This document shows, piece by piece, positions 45,620 through 54,992 of a DNA stretch of 64,000 bases. Both the position numbers and the translations under genes were made by a program. Below the pieces are notes generated by a model, which saw nothing but the letters and a program-made list of their open reading frames with translations, had not been told where the DNA came from and did not search any database. This DNA is from Verrucomicrobiales bacterium. Lineage in GTDB: Bacteria; Verrucomicrobiota; Verrucomicrobiia; Verrucomicrobiales; DEV007. How positions within the stretch are numbered: position 1 is the stretch's first letter; each line of letters begins with the position of its first letter. The stretch covers positions 101,922 through 165,921 of the forward strand of contig JAEUHI010000011.1 of NCBI GenBank assembly GCA_016795385.1, given 5' to 3'.

Positions 45620-46579
45620 TCACGCCATCGCCTTGGCGACGACTTCCTTCATCTTCTCGAGCCCGACCTTGGCGCACTCGTCCGCGGGCATGGCCCAGTA
45701 GGTCGGATTGAAGAGCTCGAGCGAGAGCGAAGGATAGGCCCCCACCGCGATGAAATTCCGGATCACCTGGACGACCGGAGCAATGCCATCACCGGGGAAG
45801 ACACGGTCGGCATCCTTGATCGTCTCGCGCGGCGGATCGGCCGGGTAGTCGTTCATGTGGTAATTTTGGAGGGCTCCGGGCCCCATCAAAAGGAGGGAGT
45901 CGAATCCGCAACCGCCCTTGTAGGTGTGGTAGACATCCCCGAGGAAACAGGCCTTGGGATGCCCGGCCTTGATCGCGACATAAAGGGCCTTCTCGACCGT
46001 GCCGATCGTGGGATTGCCGCCCCACATCTCGACCTGGGGGATCACTCCCATCTCATCGCCGAGTTCGAGGAGGGCGCGATAACGGTCGGCCGCGTCATCG
46101 AGGCTGATCACCTCCCCGGCCGCAACTCCCGCCGGCGGTGCCGCGATGCGGGTGCCACCGAGACGGGCGATGAGATCCATGTCGCGCTTGGCTTCCTCGA
46201 GGCCGGCGGCGCGCTCGGCGGGATCGTTCACGATCCATTTGGCGAAGCCGATCGCACTCTCGACGGTCAAGCCGTGGTCGTCGATGCGCTTCTTGAGATC
46301 TTCCACCTTGCCCCCCTTTTCGAGGTATTCATTGAGCTTGCGAAACCAGGGCTCGATCGCGTCGTAGCCGGCTTTTCCGGCCACATCGATCTCCGCGGCG
46401 GCGTCGAGTTCCTGGCCCCGGATCGTCGACATGTTGAGGCAGAATTTGAAACGTTTTTCATCCGCTGCCGCTTTCTGCGCTTGGGCGGGGAGTCCGGCTG
46501 CCAGCGAGCCAAGGGCGAGGCCGGTGCCGGCGAGAAAGGTGCGGCGATCGGAGGTCTGGGTGAGGGAATCGGACGACAT
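45620..46579 (-). CDS. Tat-exported sugar-phosphate-isomerase/epimerase-like TIM barrel
   Basis: The product has 319 residues from ATG 46579. The twin-arginine motif SDRRTFLAGTGLALGS opens it. The xylose-isomerase-like barrel has a metal-binding pattern (VEMWGG, LGDVYHTYKGG, YHMNDYP, LSLELFN) like hydroxypyruvate isomerase or inosose dehydratase. It is probably metal-dependent, exported and involved in sugar metabolism. The two flanking genes are thioredoxin-fold proteins on the opposite strand. Confidence 0.82.
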   Translation of the reverse strand: MSSDSLTQTSDRRTFLAGTGLALGSLAAGLPAQAQKAAADEKRFKFCLNMSTIRGQELDAAAEIDVAGKAGYDAIEPWFRKLNEYLEKGGKVEDLKKRIDDHGLTVESAIGFAKWIVNDPAERAAGLEEAKRDMDLIARLGGTRIAAPPAGVAAGEVISLDDAADRYRALLELGDEMGVIPQVEMWGGNPTIGTVEKALYVAIKAGHPKACFLGDVYHTYKGGCGFDSLLLMGPGALQNYHMNDYPADPPRETIKDADRVFPGDGIAPVVQVIRNFIAVGAYPSLSLELFNPTYWAMPADECAKVGLEKMKEVVAKAMA

Positions 46580-46770
46580 GCGGGAGTTTTGCCACGTCCC
46601 GGGCCGGGAATCAACTCTCGCGACAGGCTTCATCCCGGATTTCGAGGGCCACTGGATCAACGGATGAAAAGTCCTAAAGAGCGGATTTTGCTAAGATTTT
46701 CGTGATTTCCCGCGTATTCAGTGCAAGGAACCAGACACCGATGCGTCTCACCCAACGCAACCTTTACGAA

Positions 46771-47283
46771 ATGAAAGCCCTTCTTTTCACCCTCGCCACT
46801 TCCGCCATTTTCCTTTCCACCCTGGTCCGTGGCGAAGACAGCGCCGGGCTCGGGGCTGTCCTGCCCGCCGTATTGCACAACGCGAAAGGCGAGGAAGTGG
46901 CCCTCGATACGCTGAAGGGCAAGACCGTGGCGCTTTATTTCTCCGCCCACTGGTGCCCGCCCTGCCGCGCCTTCACTCCCAGCCTCGTCAAATTCCGCGA
47001 TGCGCACGCCGACGAGGATTTCGAGATCGTCTTTGTCAGTCTCGACAACTCCGATGGCGAGAAGAAGACCTACATCCAGGAGATGGACATGAAATGGCTC
47101 ACCGTGCCTGGTGCCAGCTCGCCCGAGGCCCAGAAGCTCGCCCAAAAATTCCAAATCCGGGGCATCCCCTCCCTCATCGTGCTCGGACCCGATGGATCGG
47201 TCGTCACCGAAAACGGCCGGGAAGATGTGATGATCGCTCCCGACAAAGCTCTCCAGAAATGGAAAGAGAAGGATCCTTCCTGA
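46771..47283 (+). CDS. Exported nucleoredoxin-like thioredoxin-fold protein
   Basis: The product has 170 residues with a signal peptide (about 1-21). Its FSAHWCPPCRAFTP (Cys62, Cys65) is a tryparedoxin/nucleoredoxin type active site. IRGIPSLIVLGPDG is the cis-Pro strand. It may reduce disulfides in the periplasm. ATG 46771 was chosen because it starts the signal peptide. The 3' end overlaps the next ECF sigma start by 25 bases. Confidence 0.85.
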   Translation: MKALLFTLATSAIFLSTLVRGEDSAGLGAVLPAVLHNAKGEEVALDTLKGKTVALYFSAHWCPPCRAFTPSLVKFRDAHADEDFEIVFVSLDNSDGEKKTYIQEMDMKWLTVPGASSPEAQKLAQKFQIRGIPSLIVLGPDGSVVTENGREDVMIAPDKALQKWKEKDPS

Positions 47284-48002
47284 ACGCTGCCGGAGCGGAT
47301 CCCGCGCCCGCACCCGAAACGTCCGCGAGTGCGGCGGCGGGTGCCACGCTCGAACCGCTCCCTCCCCTGATGCCTGCGACCACTGAACCGGCCCTCGAAG
47401 AAACTCCCGCCACCGGAGCCGCTCCCCGCCGTCCCGATCCCGATCTTGATCTCGTCGAACGCGCCCGCGACGGCGACACCCGCGCCTTCGACGCCCTCGT
47501 GGAAAAGTACACTCCCAAACTCTACGGGCTGGTCTACCACATGACCTCGAACCGCGAGGACACGAACGACATCCTGCAGGACGTCTTCGCCAAGGCCTAC
47601 CGCGCCCTGAAACGTTTCCGCGGCAAATCTTCGTTCTACACTTGGATCTATTCGATCGCGACGAACATGACGTTGAACTTCCTCAAGAAGCGCAACCGAC
47701 GCCGCACCATGAGCCTCGACGACGTCGACCTCGCGATCGAACATGACCGCGACTTCATCGAGGCGACCTCGAAGAGCGACCCGGTCCGCGAGGCGAATAT
47801 CTCGGAGTTGCAGCAAAGATTGAACATGGCGATGCAGAAGCTGTCAGTAGACCATCGCACGGTGGTCACGATGTTCGACATCCAGGCCATGCCCCACGCC
47901 GAGATTGCCAAGATCCTGGGGATTTCGGAGGGCACCGTGCGATCGCGGCTTTTCTACGCCCATCGCCAGTTGCAGGCCTATCTCGAGGACTTCCGCAAGT
48001 GA
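47259..48002 (+). CDS. RpoE-like ECF sigma factor
   Basis: The product has 247 residues from ATG 47259, with an Ala/Pro-rich N-terminus of about 60 residues. ATG 47370 is an alternative. Region 2 shows NREDTNDILQDVFAKAYRAL with FYTWIYSIATNMTLNFLKKRNRR. Region 4 shows LSVDHRTVVTMFDIQAMPHAEIAKILGISEGTVRSRLFYAHRQL. This is a typical ECF sigma factor, paired with a membrane protein and a PDZ protein downstream. Confidence 0.9.
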   Translation: MEREGSFLNAAGADPAPAPETSASAAAGATLEPLPPLMPATTEPALEETPATGAAPRRPDPDLDLVERARDGDTRAFDALVEKYTPKLYGLVYHMTSNREDTNDILQDVFAKAYRALKRFRGKSSFYTWIYSIATNMTLNFLKKRNRRRTMSLDDVDLAIEHDRDFIEATSKSDPVREANISELQQRLNMAMQKLSVDHRTVVTMFDIQAMPHAEIAKILGISEGTVRSRLFYAHRQLQAYLEDFRK

Positions 48003-48076
48003 AGTCTGGCGGGTTTGCGACGGGATTCCGGGATTGAAAAAGACGCGCCCATCCCGTTTATTCTCCCGATCTCCAC

Positions 48077-48559
48077 ATGGAAATGAATGATTCCGATGAC
48101 GTGCAGCGATTGATTCGCCTCAAACGATACGAGTCGCCTGGCGACGAGTATTTCCAGTCCTTCATGGAGGAATTCAAGGAGCGCCAGCGTTCCGAGATGT
48201 TGAAGCAATCCGCGCGGGGTCTGCTCTTCGAGCGGATCTCGATGTGGTTCGAAGAGGGCGGCGGAGCCCGCCGCCTCGTTCCTGCCGGTGCGTTCGCCGC
48301 TGCCGCGGTCGGAGCCGGTCTTTATTTCGCGACGGCCGGCAGTGGTGAATCCACCGCTCCTGCCATCGCCGGAGCCCCCGGCGCATCGCCCGCCTCCACC
48401 GCCCAGTATTTCACCTCGCCCGCTGCCGGCGAGGACGCGCCCATCGAATTGCAATTGCCCGCCCGCAGCAAGCGGGTGCCCGGCGTCACCGACGATCACC
48501 TTTCCGCCGCCCCGGGCCTCCTCCCTGCCGGAGCCAGGGGCTATCTGCGCGAACTTTGA
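48077..48559 (+). CDS. Putative anti-sigma membrane protein
   Basis: The product has 160 residues. A charged N-terminus (about 1-65) is followed by a membrane segment (about 66-90, LVPAGAFAAAAVGAGLYFATA) and a Pro/Ala-rich outer tail. No zinc-binding anti-sigma motif (HxxxCxxC) is seen. Its place after an ECF sigma gene makes it a candidate anti-sigma factor. Confidence 0.55.
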   Translation: MEMNDSDDVQRLIRLKRYESPGDEYFQSFMEEFKERQRSEMLKQSARGLLFERISMWFEEGGGARRLVPAGAFAAAAVGAGLYFATAGSGESTAPAIAGAPGASPASTAQYFTSPAAGEDAPIELQLPARSKRVPGVTDDHLSAAPGLLPAGARGYLREL

Positions 48560-48567
48560 TCCACACG

Positions 48568-49461
48568 ATGAGGCCCGCAGCTTTCTCCGCACTCTTTCTC
48601 GCCTTTGCCGCCATCCCTCTGACGGCCGAGGAACCTCCCGCGACCGTCTCGGTCCTCTGGGCCGACGGGGTGCAGAGCCCCGGGGTTTGCGTCGATCGTC
48701 CCGAGTGGTTCATCAGTGTGATCCCCGGCGCCGTGCCCCTCGAAGGTCTCACGGTCGCCAAGCTGAGCGACGCCACGACGACGGTGGAGGGAAAGGTGAT
48801 CCATCTCGATCCCGATCAGCGTCTTTGCCTCATCGAAGTGCCAGCAGGTCTCGGCCCGGTGCGTCCCGTCTCTTTCTCGGAAGGCGACGCGCCCAAAGCC
48901 GGAGACCAGGGTAGGTGCGTCTCGGGGAGTTCCGCCTGCCTTTCCACGGTGGCGGGCAAGGATTGGTCTTACCGGGGCGAAACCTTCGCTTATCCCCTGC
49001 TCCGGCTGCGCGTCTCCGAGTCGAAGACCCATTGCCATGCAGGCACGGTCCTGGTCGATGAACAGGGCGATCTCCTCGCGATCCTCACCTGCCAGGCCAC
49101 GGAGACGGAAGGCGAAGTCTACGCCATCCCCGCCGCCCGCGTCCGCAAGGTGGTGGAGGACATGAAGCGCCATCAGCGCTCGGGACCGGTCTGGGTGGGG
49201 CTCATCTTTCACAACGAATCCTCCAGCCCCGAAGTGCTCGAGGTGAAAAGTGATTCCCCCGCCGCGAAGGCCGGGATGCAGGAAGGCGACGTGATCATCG
49301 CGATGAACGGGTCCGAGATCGACTCCCTCAACGACCTTGTCGAGTCGATCCACAATCTCCCCGCCGGCGAAGCCGCGAAGGTCCGGCTCATCCGCGGCCT
49401 CGAGGAGAAGGAAGTCGAGCTGGTGCCGCAGTTCGCGGCGATGTCGTCGGCGTCCAACTGA
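48568..49461 (+). CDS. DegS/HtrA-like protein with degenerate protease and PDZ domain
   Basis: The product has 297 residues from ATG 48568. A signal peptide (about 1-23) is followed by a trypsin-like fold in which the usual GNSGG around the serine reads CHAGT. Active-site Ser is therefore absent. The PDZ domain (about 205-290) has SPAAKAGMQEGDVIIAMNG. It resembles DegS without catalytic function and may bind misfolded outer-membrane proteins. Confidence 0.7.
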   Translation: MRPAAFSALFLAFAAIPLTAEEPPATVSVLWADGVQSPGVCVDRPEWFISVIPGAVPLEGLTVAKLSDATTTVEGKVIHLDPDQRLCLIEVPAGLGPVRPVSFSEGDAPKAGDQGRCVSGSSACLSTVAGKDWSYRGETFAYPLLRLRVSESKTHCHAGTVLVDEQGDLLAILTCQATETEGEVYAIPAARVRKVVEDMKRHQRSGPVWVGLIFHNESSSPEVLEVKSDSPAAKAGMQEGDVIIAMNGSEIDSLNDLVESIHNLPAGEAAKVRLIRGLEEKEVELVPQFAAMSSASN

Positions 49462-49473
49462 ATCGTGGCCGGC

Positions 49474-50085
49474 TCAAACCCCCACGCGACCCTGCAAGGC
49501 GCGGAGGAGGGTCAACTCGTCGGCGCTGTTGAGGCCGCCTCCGGCCGGGAGGCCTTGGGCCAGGCGCGAGATACGCACGCCCTCGAATCCTCCGAGCAGC
49601 TCCGCGAGGTAATGGCAGGTCGCCTCGCCTTCGACATCAGAGCTCAGGGCCAGAATGATCTCGAGAAACTCCCCCGATTCCACCCGCTTCACCAACTCGC
49701 CGATCCGGAGATCCTCCGGGCCCACGTTGTCGAGCGGTGAGATGCGTCCGCGCAGCGAGTGATAATGGCCTCGGAAAGCGCCCGATCGCTCGAGCGGAAG
49801 GATGTCGGTGGGCTGCTCGACGATGCAGAGGAGATGCGCTTCCCGATGCTGGCCATCGCAGATCGCACAGCCGAGCTCCTCCGTCGCGAAGAATCCGCAG
49901 GTGCGGCACTCCGTCACCTCTCTCGCCGCGGCAGCGAGGATATCGGAGAAGGCGATCGACGTCTCCGCCCCGCTCTGGATCAACCACACCGCGATGCGCT
50001 CGGCACTTTTCGGGCCGATCCCGGGAAGCTGTTTGAGCTGGGCGATGAGACGGCGCACCGGATCCGGGTAATCGACTGTAGCCAT
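49474..50085 (-). CDS. recR: Recombination mediator RecR
   Basis: The product has 203 residues. LKQLPGIGPKSAERIAVWLI is the HhH region. The zinc finger is Cys60, Cys63, Cys73 and Cys76, and the Toprim region follows with SGEFLEIILALSSDVEGEAT. It helps RecF/O load RecA on ssDNA gaps. It is on the minus strand, convergent with the pseudo-DegS gene 12 bases away. Confidence 0.96.
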   Translation of the reverse strand: MATVDYPDPVRRLIAQLKQLPGIGPKSAERIAVWLIQSGAETSIAFSDILAAAAREVTECRTCGFFATEELGCAICDGQHREAHLLCIVEQPTDILPLERSGAFRGHYHSLRGRISPLDNVGPEDLRIGELVKRVESGEFLEIILALSSDVEGEATCHYLAELLGGFEGVRISRLAQGLPAGGGLNSADELTLLRALQGRVGV

Positions 50086-50136
50086 GATTCAGGAACCCCT
50101 ACGATCCGCACGGGCGCCCGGAAAGCAAAGACGATC

Positions 50137-51444
50137 TCAGAATTTCTCGATGAGGCGCGCGTGCCCCTCCTCGGTGAGCTCGCGCACCAGCCGGAGCGGG
50201 CGCGATTCGGGCAGGGCCACCGCGTCCTGGACCTTGGCGGTGAAATAGGCGAGCGGTCCATCCTCCACCCCGGGCACACGCGCGCGGCTGAAGGCTTCGA
50301 GCGCTTCCTCACGCCGCTTCTCGCGGAAAAGAATGACGCCGCGCCAGAAGTGATCCCGCCGCTCGCGCTCCTCGTCGGAGAATTGTTCCACGGGCACCAG
50401 CAATTGATAGATCTCGAGCAACTGGCACGCGACCGGATCGTAGACCATCTCCATCGGCCGCACCTCGAAGCGGTCACGGACGCGTCGATACGTTTCCGGA
50501 CCCATGAGAAGATCTGAACCAAAGCGGCGGTTGGCACACGCGAGACGGCCCGCGAAATCCTCGCCTCCGCCCAGTCCGGCGAAAAAGAACCGTTCCGGCG
50601 TGCCCACCAGACCGACCGTCATTTCCCCCGATTCGATCCCGATGCCGTAGCGGAGGGTGTGGAACCAGCGCGATTCAAATTCCTGCGACAGCCCCCGCAG
50701 TCGGATTCGCAGATCGAGGGCGGCCCGGCAGGCCTGCTGGGCGTGGTCCGGCGTTGCCTCAAGCATCCCGAAGGAAACCCGCACCTTTTCCGGTCCCGCC
50801 TCCTCGAGATAGGCTCCCCGTCCGAGAAGAAAGGTCGAGACCGATCTGAGAAAGAGGCTGCCCATCGTCAGGGTATCGGCCGGGGCATTCCCCGCATGCC
50901 CTGTTTCCGGAGGGAAGAGACAACAGACGAGGGTCGTGACCTCGCGTCTCGTCCCTTCGAATCCCGGATCTGTCGGAGACTCGAGCAAACGGCGGAAAAT
51001 CCCCGCCGAGATCCGCGGACCCACCGCCTCTTCGAGCAATCCTTTCCGTTTACCGGCCGGAGTCCTTGCATAAACAAAAGCCCCGATCGCGGAGAGCGCC
51101 GCTGCCGCGAGCGGAGCGAGCGGGTCGAAGAGCACTCCATACAGTGCGAAAATCGGCGACAAGACCGAGAGGACGAGGAGCCCACCCACCGCGGCCGTGA
51201 TCTTGCCGAAAAGCGGGGAGACCTCGATCACCGCCCACGCGACACCCAGGGCGGCCACCACGACGACTGTCATCTCGAGCCACCGCCAGCGCATCCACTC
51301 GCCGTCGATCGCCCACCCGCGCGCCTCGTAGAGCGACGCGAGCCGTTCCACGACCGGATCGATCACGCCGCCCAGCGCCAGCGCGAGGACGATCAGGGCC
51401 GCGCCACCTCCGATGGCCAGGGATATCAACCAGTAGCGTCGCAT
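50137..51444 (-). CDS. Membrane protein with degenerate class III cyclase domain
   Basis: The product has 435 residues from ATG 51444. Two or three membrane segments occupy about 1-130. A class III cyclase-like domain (about 155-320) has EVTTLVCCLFPPETG where the metal Asp block should be and GIGIESGEMTVGLVGTPERFF. The first metal-binding Asp is replaced, so it is probably inactive. A helical C-terminus follows. It may be a signal-binding pseudo-cyclase. Confidence 0.65.
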   Translation of the reverse strand: MRRYWLISLAIGGGAALIVLALALGGVIDPVVERLASLYEARGWAIDGEWMRWRWLEMTVVVVAALGVAWAVIEVSPLFGKITAAVGGLLVLSVLSPIFALYGVLFDPLAPLAAAALSAIGAFVYARTPAGKRKGLLEEAVGPRISAGIFRRLLESPTDPGFEGTRREVTTLVCCLFPPETGHAGNAPADTLTMGSLFLRSVSTFLLGRGAYLEEAGPEKVRVSFGMLEATPDHAQQACRAALDLRIRLRGLSQEFESRWFHTLRYGIGIESGEMTVGLVGTPERFFFAGLGGGEDFAGRLACANRRFGSDLLMGPETYRRVRDRFEVRPMEMVYDPVACQLLEIYQLLVPVEQFSDEERERRDHFWRGVILFREKRREEALEAFSRARVPGVEDGPLAYFTAKVQDAVALPESRPLRLVRELTEEGHARLIEKF

Positions 51445-51616
51445 TGGAAAATCAGTCCGTAACCTCACCCCGGTCGGAGTTCCTCGCAAGCCGTGATCCA
51501 TCGCCTTGCAGGCACCCACTTTCTACAGGGTGCCACGGCTTTCGGATCGCCAAACACCGGCCCTTGCCTTATAATCTCCATGTTCCCGTTGCACCCCGCT
51601 CCCCCCGTCCCGCACC

Positions 51617-52792
51617 ATGAATCGTCTCCCGTTCCTCGCCATCACGGCGGCATTCCTTTCCCTGTTGCCTCCGGGTGCCTTGCAAGGTCAATCCAAAATC
51701 GTGGGGGGCACCAAAGCCCCTTCCGGCTCTTATCCATGGATGGTGGCCCTCGCCGAAAAGGGGGGCGGCTCCCTTTATAGTCGTCAGTTTTGCGGTGGCT
51801 CCCTCATCGCGCCCGATTGGGTAATGACCGCCGCCCACTGCATGGAGGGCGAAGTGCCGTCGGGCATCGAAGTCGTCGTGGGCGTGTCCAATCTCAACGA
51901 CACGGCCGGTGCCCAGATCCGGAATGTGCGCGGCATCTTCGTTCATCCTTCCTACGCCGACGTCCAAGGAGACCTGGTGAATGATATCGCCCTCATCCTC
52001 TTGGAGAGTCCGGTCAATACGATCACCCCGGTCGCCTATTCCCGCAGTCCCTCTCCTCTCCCGATCGGCGATTACGTCCGGGCCATCGGATGGGGGGATA
52101 CCCGCTCCACTCCCAGGTATCCGACCGATCTCCAGATGGTGGACCTCAATCTCACCGCCATTACCACCGCACGCCGCGTTTATGCCTCCAACCGGCTCGA
52201 CAACCGACACCTGGCCGCGATGGCCGCGGGAAAAGACACCTGCGGCGGCGACAGTGGAGGTCCTCTCTTTGATCTCGATGGGGATGCCGGGAATCCGCTG
52301 ACAGTGGGCATCACCAGCTTCGGACTCGACTGCGCGGATCGCGGGGTACCCGGTATCTATGCGAACGTGGGGAACTATGTCGCTTGGATCGATACCTTTC
52401 TCGCCGAACCTACGGCCGGCGATCCCATCGTTGAAATCTCCGGAGGCGGGAACGCCATCCCGAACCGCTCTTCGGCCGTCAGCACTCTCAATGGCACCCA
52501 CTTCGGCCCGCGGGTTCGCTCCGGGCGGACGCGCCTCCGCACGTTTGGCATTTCGAACGTGAATGGAACCGCCCCCTTGTCGATCAATTCCGTCCGTTCA
52601 ACGAACCGGAATTTTTCCATCGTCGGGGCCTCCCCCTACCTGCTGACCGGTGCATCCGGGTCGATCACGGTCCGCTACCGGGCCCCCTTCACGTGGCGTC
52701 GCGGCACCCACAGCAGCTACATCTCGGTGGTGACCAGCGACCCCGTGACACCGGTTTATCTCTTCCGGGTCCAGGCTCGCTACCGGTGGTGA
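51617..52792 (+). CDS. Secreted trypsin-like serine protease (S1A)
   Basis: The product has 391 residues with a signal peptide (about 1-24). IVGGTKAPSGSYPWMVAL is the activation site, TAAHC holds His74, NDIALI holds Asp123 and GDSGGP holds Ser213. Asp207 takes the place of chymotrypsin Asp189, so it should cut after Arg/Lys. The C-terminal 120 residues (about 270-391) are a beta-sandwich like the ASH segments of the window. A TATAAT box lies at 51570-51575. Confidence 0.9.
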   Translation: MNRLPFLAITAAFLSLLPPGALQGQSKIVGGTKAPSGSYPWMVALAEKGGGSLYSRQFCGGSLIAPDWVMTAAHCMEGEVPSGIEVVVGVSNLNDTAGAQIRNVRGIFVHPSYADVQGDLVNDIALILLESPVNTITPVAYSRSPSPLPIGDYVRAIGWGDTRSTPRYPTDLQMVDLNLTAITTARRVYASNRLDNRHLAAMAAGKDTCGGDSGGPLFDLDGDAGNPLTVGITSFGLDCADRGVPGIYANVGNYVAWIDTFLAEPTAGDPIVEISGGGNAIPNRSSAVSTLNGTHFGPRVRSGRTRLRTFGISNVNGTAPLSINSVRSTNRNFSIVGASPYLLTGASGSITVRYRAPFTWRRGTHSSYISVVTSDPVTPVYLFRVQARYRW

Positions 52793-52811
52793 CCGCGGGG
52801 ATCTCCCGTTT

Positions 52812-54299
52812 TCACTCCGCGGAGACCCGACGTCCCCGTCCCGCGGAGCGGCGGCGTCCATTGAGCAGGCGGAAGCGGCGCATGCTCACCGGATCCTGCA
52901 GCCACTCGTCGTGGAGATGGTGGCGCACCTCGGCGATGCGTTGATGTTCCGTCGTCTGACCCGGCACCAGCCGCGGCTCGATCCCGGTGCCCTGGCAAAA
53001 GCGATCGAAGGATTCCCGGTAGCGGGAGTGCAGCCAGGTCGAATGCTGCTGGAGGACCGAGAGATCCACCGCGAGGGCGTCGAAGAGAGCCTCGGTCCAG
53101 TCCTCGGTAGGAGAAAACTCGATCGGCACATCGTCGTGCTCCCAGAGCTCGGCATAGGACCGCACCGCCGGCGTTCCCGTGGGCACGTTGATGCGGGCGA
53201 CTCCGCCCGACATGCAGATGATCCGCGAGCTGAGGCAACTGCCACAATAAAGTCGCGAATGAAGGAGCAGCGACGCCGTCTCCCAGAGATGATCCGAGGC
53301 GAATTCCGCCGCTTGCCACTCAGGGAAGGACTCCACCCAGCGCCGCAGGCCCGCGCGACGCTCCCGGCCCGGGACCCGGTTCGCTTCAAAAAAGACCAAG
53401 CCGAGATTCTCGCGATCACTCACCTCGCGGAGAGCCTGGATGAGGCGATCCACGTCCTCCTCGCGTACCTCGCTCGTCTCCACCGTGATCCAGCCATTGG
53501 GGAAACGGCGGCGCATCGCCGAGATCGCCTCGCGATCCCGGCTCTCGCGCAATTGACGACCGCACACCTGCGGCAACACGCTCAACGCACAAGGCATCCG
53601 CTCGACCTTGATCCCCTCCGCCTCGAGGAAATCGGCACCCGCCTCATCCCGCACGCCGACAAACTGGGCGCGGCGCAGCACCTCCAACAATTGCTCCTTC
53701 GCCGGCTCGCTCAACGCCGCGGGATCCGAAAGACCCACCGCGTGGAAGCCGAGCCCGGCCCCGAAAAATTCCCCATCGGGGGCGAGGACGTAAGCCAGGT
53801 CCGAAATCTGGCCGGAGCGGCGACGCACATATTCGAGCAAAGCCGGACGTCCGCTGATCGCGGCGAGACTCTCAAAGCGCTCCGCTTCTTCCGCATCGGT
53901 CGCCGCGCGATAGCCGTCCACCAGATCCACGCCGAGCAGATCTCCACCAAAGTGCACCAGCTTCAGCCGCGGGCTCCGCATCTCGAGGAGACATTCCCCG
54001 TAGTTCCGCACCACATGCCCGCCCACGGCGGTGTGATCCTGGGAAACGAGCCCCGCACAACGGATCTTCGAGAAATGGAGCAACCGCGTCAGCACATGGG
54101 GCATCAACATCTCGCCGAGCCGGTATTGCTCCGCCGCTCCGATGAGGACGCCATCGTTCGAAAGCGACACCATCTCATTGACCTCCGCCAAGGGCGAAAC
54201 CCAATCCAGCCCCGGATGATGATGGGCTCGTCCTCCGCCAACCGGAATCCCCAAAGACTCCCCTTCCTCGAAATTCACGAGATTATGACCACTCGACAT
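52812..54299 (-). CDS. Polysaccharide pyruvyl transferase-family protein
   Basis: The product has 495 residues. AQFVGVRDEAGADFLEAEGIKVERMPCALSVLP and a later SLLLHSRLYCGSCLSS fit the PssM/CsaB fold. This family transfers pyruvate from PEP to cell-surface sugars. No other polysaccharide genes are next to it. It is convergent with the protease gene. Confidence 0.75.
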   Translation of the reverse strand: MSSGHNLVNFEEGESLGIPVGGGRAHHHPGLDWVSPLAEVNEMVSLSNDGVLIGAAEQYRLGEMLMPHVLTRLLHFSKIRCAGLVSQDHTAVGGHVVRNYGECLLEMRSPRLKLVHFGGDLLGVDLVDGYRAATDAEEAERFESLAAISGRPALLEYVRRRSGQISDLAYVLAPDGEFFGAGLGFHAVGLSDPAALSEPAKEQLLEVLRRAQFVGVRDEAGADFLEAEGIKVERMPCALSVLPQVCGRQLRESRDREAISAMRRRFPNGWITVETSEVREEDVDRLIQALREVSDRENLGLVFFEANRVPGRERRAGLRRWVESFPEWQAAEFASDHLWETASLLLHSRLYCGSCLSSRIICMSGGVARINVPTGTPAVRSYAELWEHDDVPIEFSPTEDWTEALFDALAVDLSVLQQHSTWLHSRYRESFDRFCQGTGIEPRLVPGQTTEHQRIAEVRHHLHDEWLQDPVSMRRFRLLNGRRRSAGRGRRVSAE

Positions 54300-54305
54300 G
54301 CCATA

Positions 54306-54333
54306 ATCCTACATCATTCCAAATATTTCACAA
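54306..54333 (-). promoter_or_regulatory. Promoter of the pyruvyl transferase gene, probably leaderless
   Basis: On the minus strand TTGTGA (54333-54328), a 16-base spacer and TAGGAT (54311-54306) precede the ATG (54299) by six bases. Transcription would start at or next to the ATG, as for the response regulator at 23374. Confidence 0.4.
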
Positions 54334-54361
54334 ATCTTTAATAATTTCTCGTCTGTTTCGC

Positions 54362-54703
54362 TCACAGATTCTTCGGCAGGATCTGCTGCATGGCCAAGAC
54401 CTGCTTCAGCGCCTTTCTTTCCTCCTCCGGGGTGCGTGGATCAGCGATGAGGTCGCGAAGATTCTCCTGCTCCAACCACATCACGATCCGCTCGGGCCAG
54501 ATTCTCACGTCGAATCCGTCCCGGAAATCCTCCTCTTCCCAAGCCGGCAGCCCCGCCACCTCCTCCTCTGAAACCGTCGCCGCGGCCTCGCCATCCCTCT
54601 CTTCGTCAGTCGCCATCCCGGCCGGTGGGCTGACGATGACCAGGAAAATGGGAATCACCAGAGCAGAGAGCGGAAACCGGAGTTTCCAAAAAGGTGTTTT
54701 CAT
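54362..54703 (-). CDS. Small exported protein of unknown function
   Basis: The product has 113 residues. A signal peptide (about 1-31) leads to a Glu-rich mature part (EEEVAGLPAWEEEDFRDGF) and a helical end (EEERKALKQVLAMQQIL). I do not recognise the family. It lies 58 bases upstream of the pyruvyl transferase start, same strand. Confidence 0.5.
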   Translation of the reverse strand: MKTPFWKLRFPLSALVIPIFLVIVSPPAGMATDEERDGEAAATVSEEEVAGLPAWEEEDFRDGFDVRIWPERIVMWLEQENLRDLIADPRTPEEERKALKQVLAMQQILPKNL

Positions 54704-54842
54704 GGGAAAAGAGAGGCAGACCGACCGAAATTCAGACCCGGGGAGGCCATGATCCGTTCAAATTCCTCAATGCTCCGTGACCAGAGCGGCGGACGGCTCC
54801 AGAAATGACGATGAAACCTAGATATTTCGTGCCTCAACGGCC

Positions 54843-54870
54843 TTGACATCCGGCAACTTCATCCTAGATT
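54843..54870 (+). promoter_or_regulatory. Sigma-70 promoter for rplM-rpsI
   Basis: TTGACA (54843-54848), a 16-base spacer and TAGATT (54865-54870). The ~115-base leader that follows has a GGGAGGA box at 54971-54977 and TTAGGA close to the ATG. It may bind L13 for autoregulation. Confidence 0.65.
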
Positions 54871-54992
54871 CCCCTCCCTCCCGCCGAGGCTTGGGGCTCG
54901 CTTCGAGTTTCCATCGCTTTTCCAACCCTATCAGGGCAGGTTCAAAGCGTCCATAGCCAACCAAAGGCCCGGGAGGAAAACGACCTTAGGAA

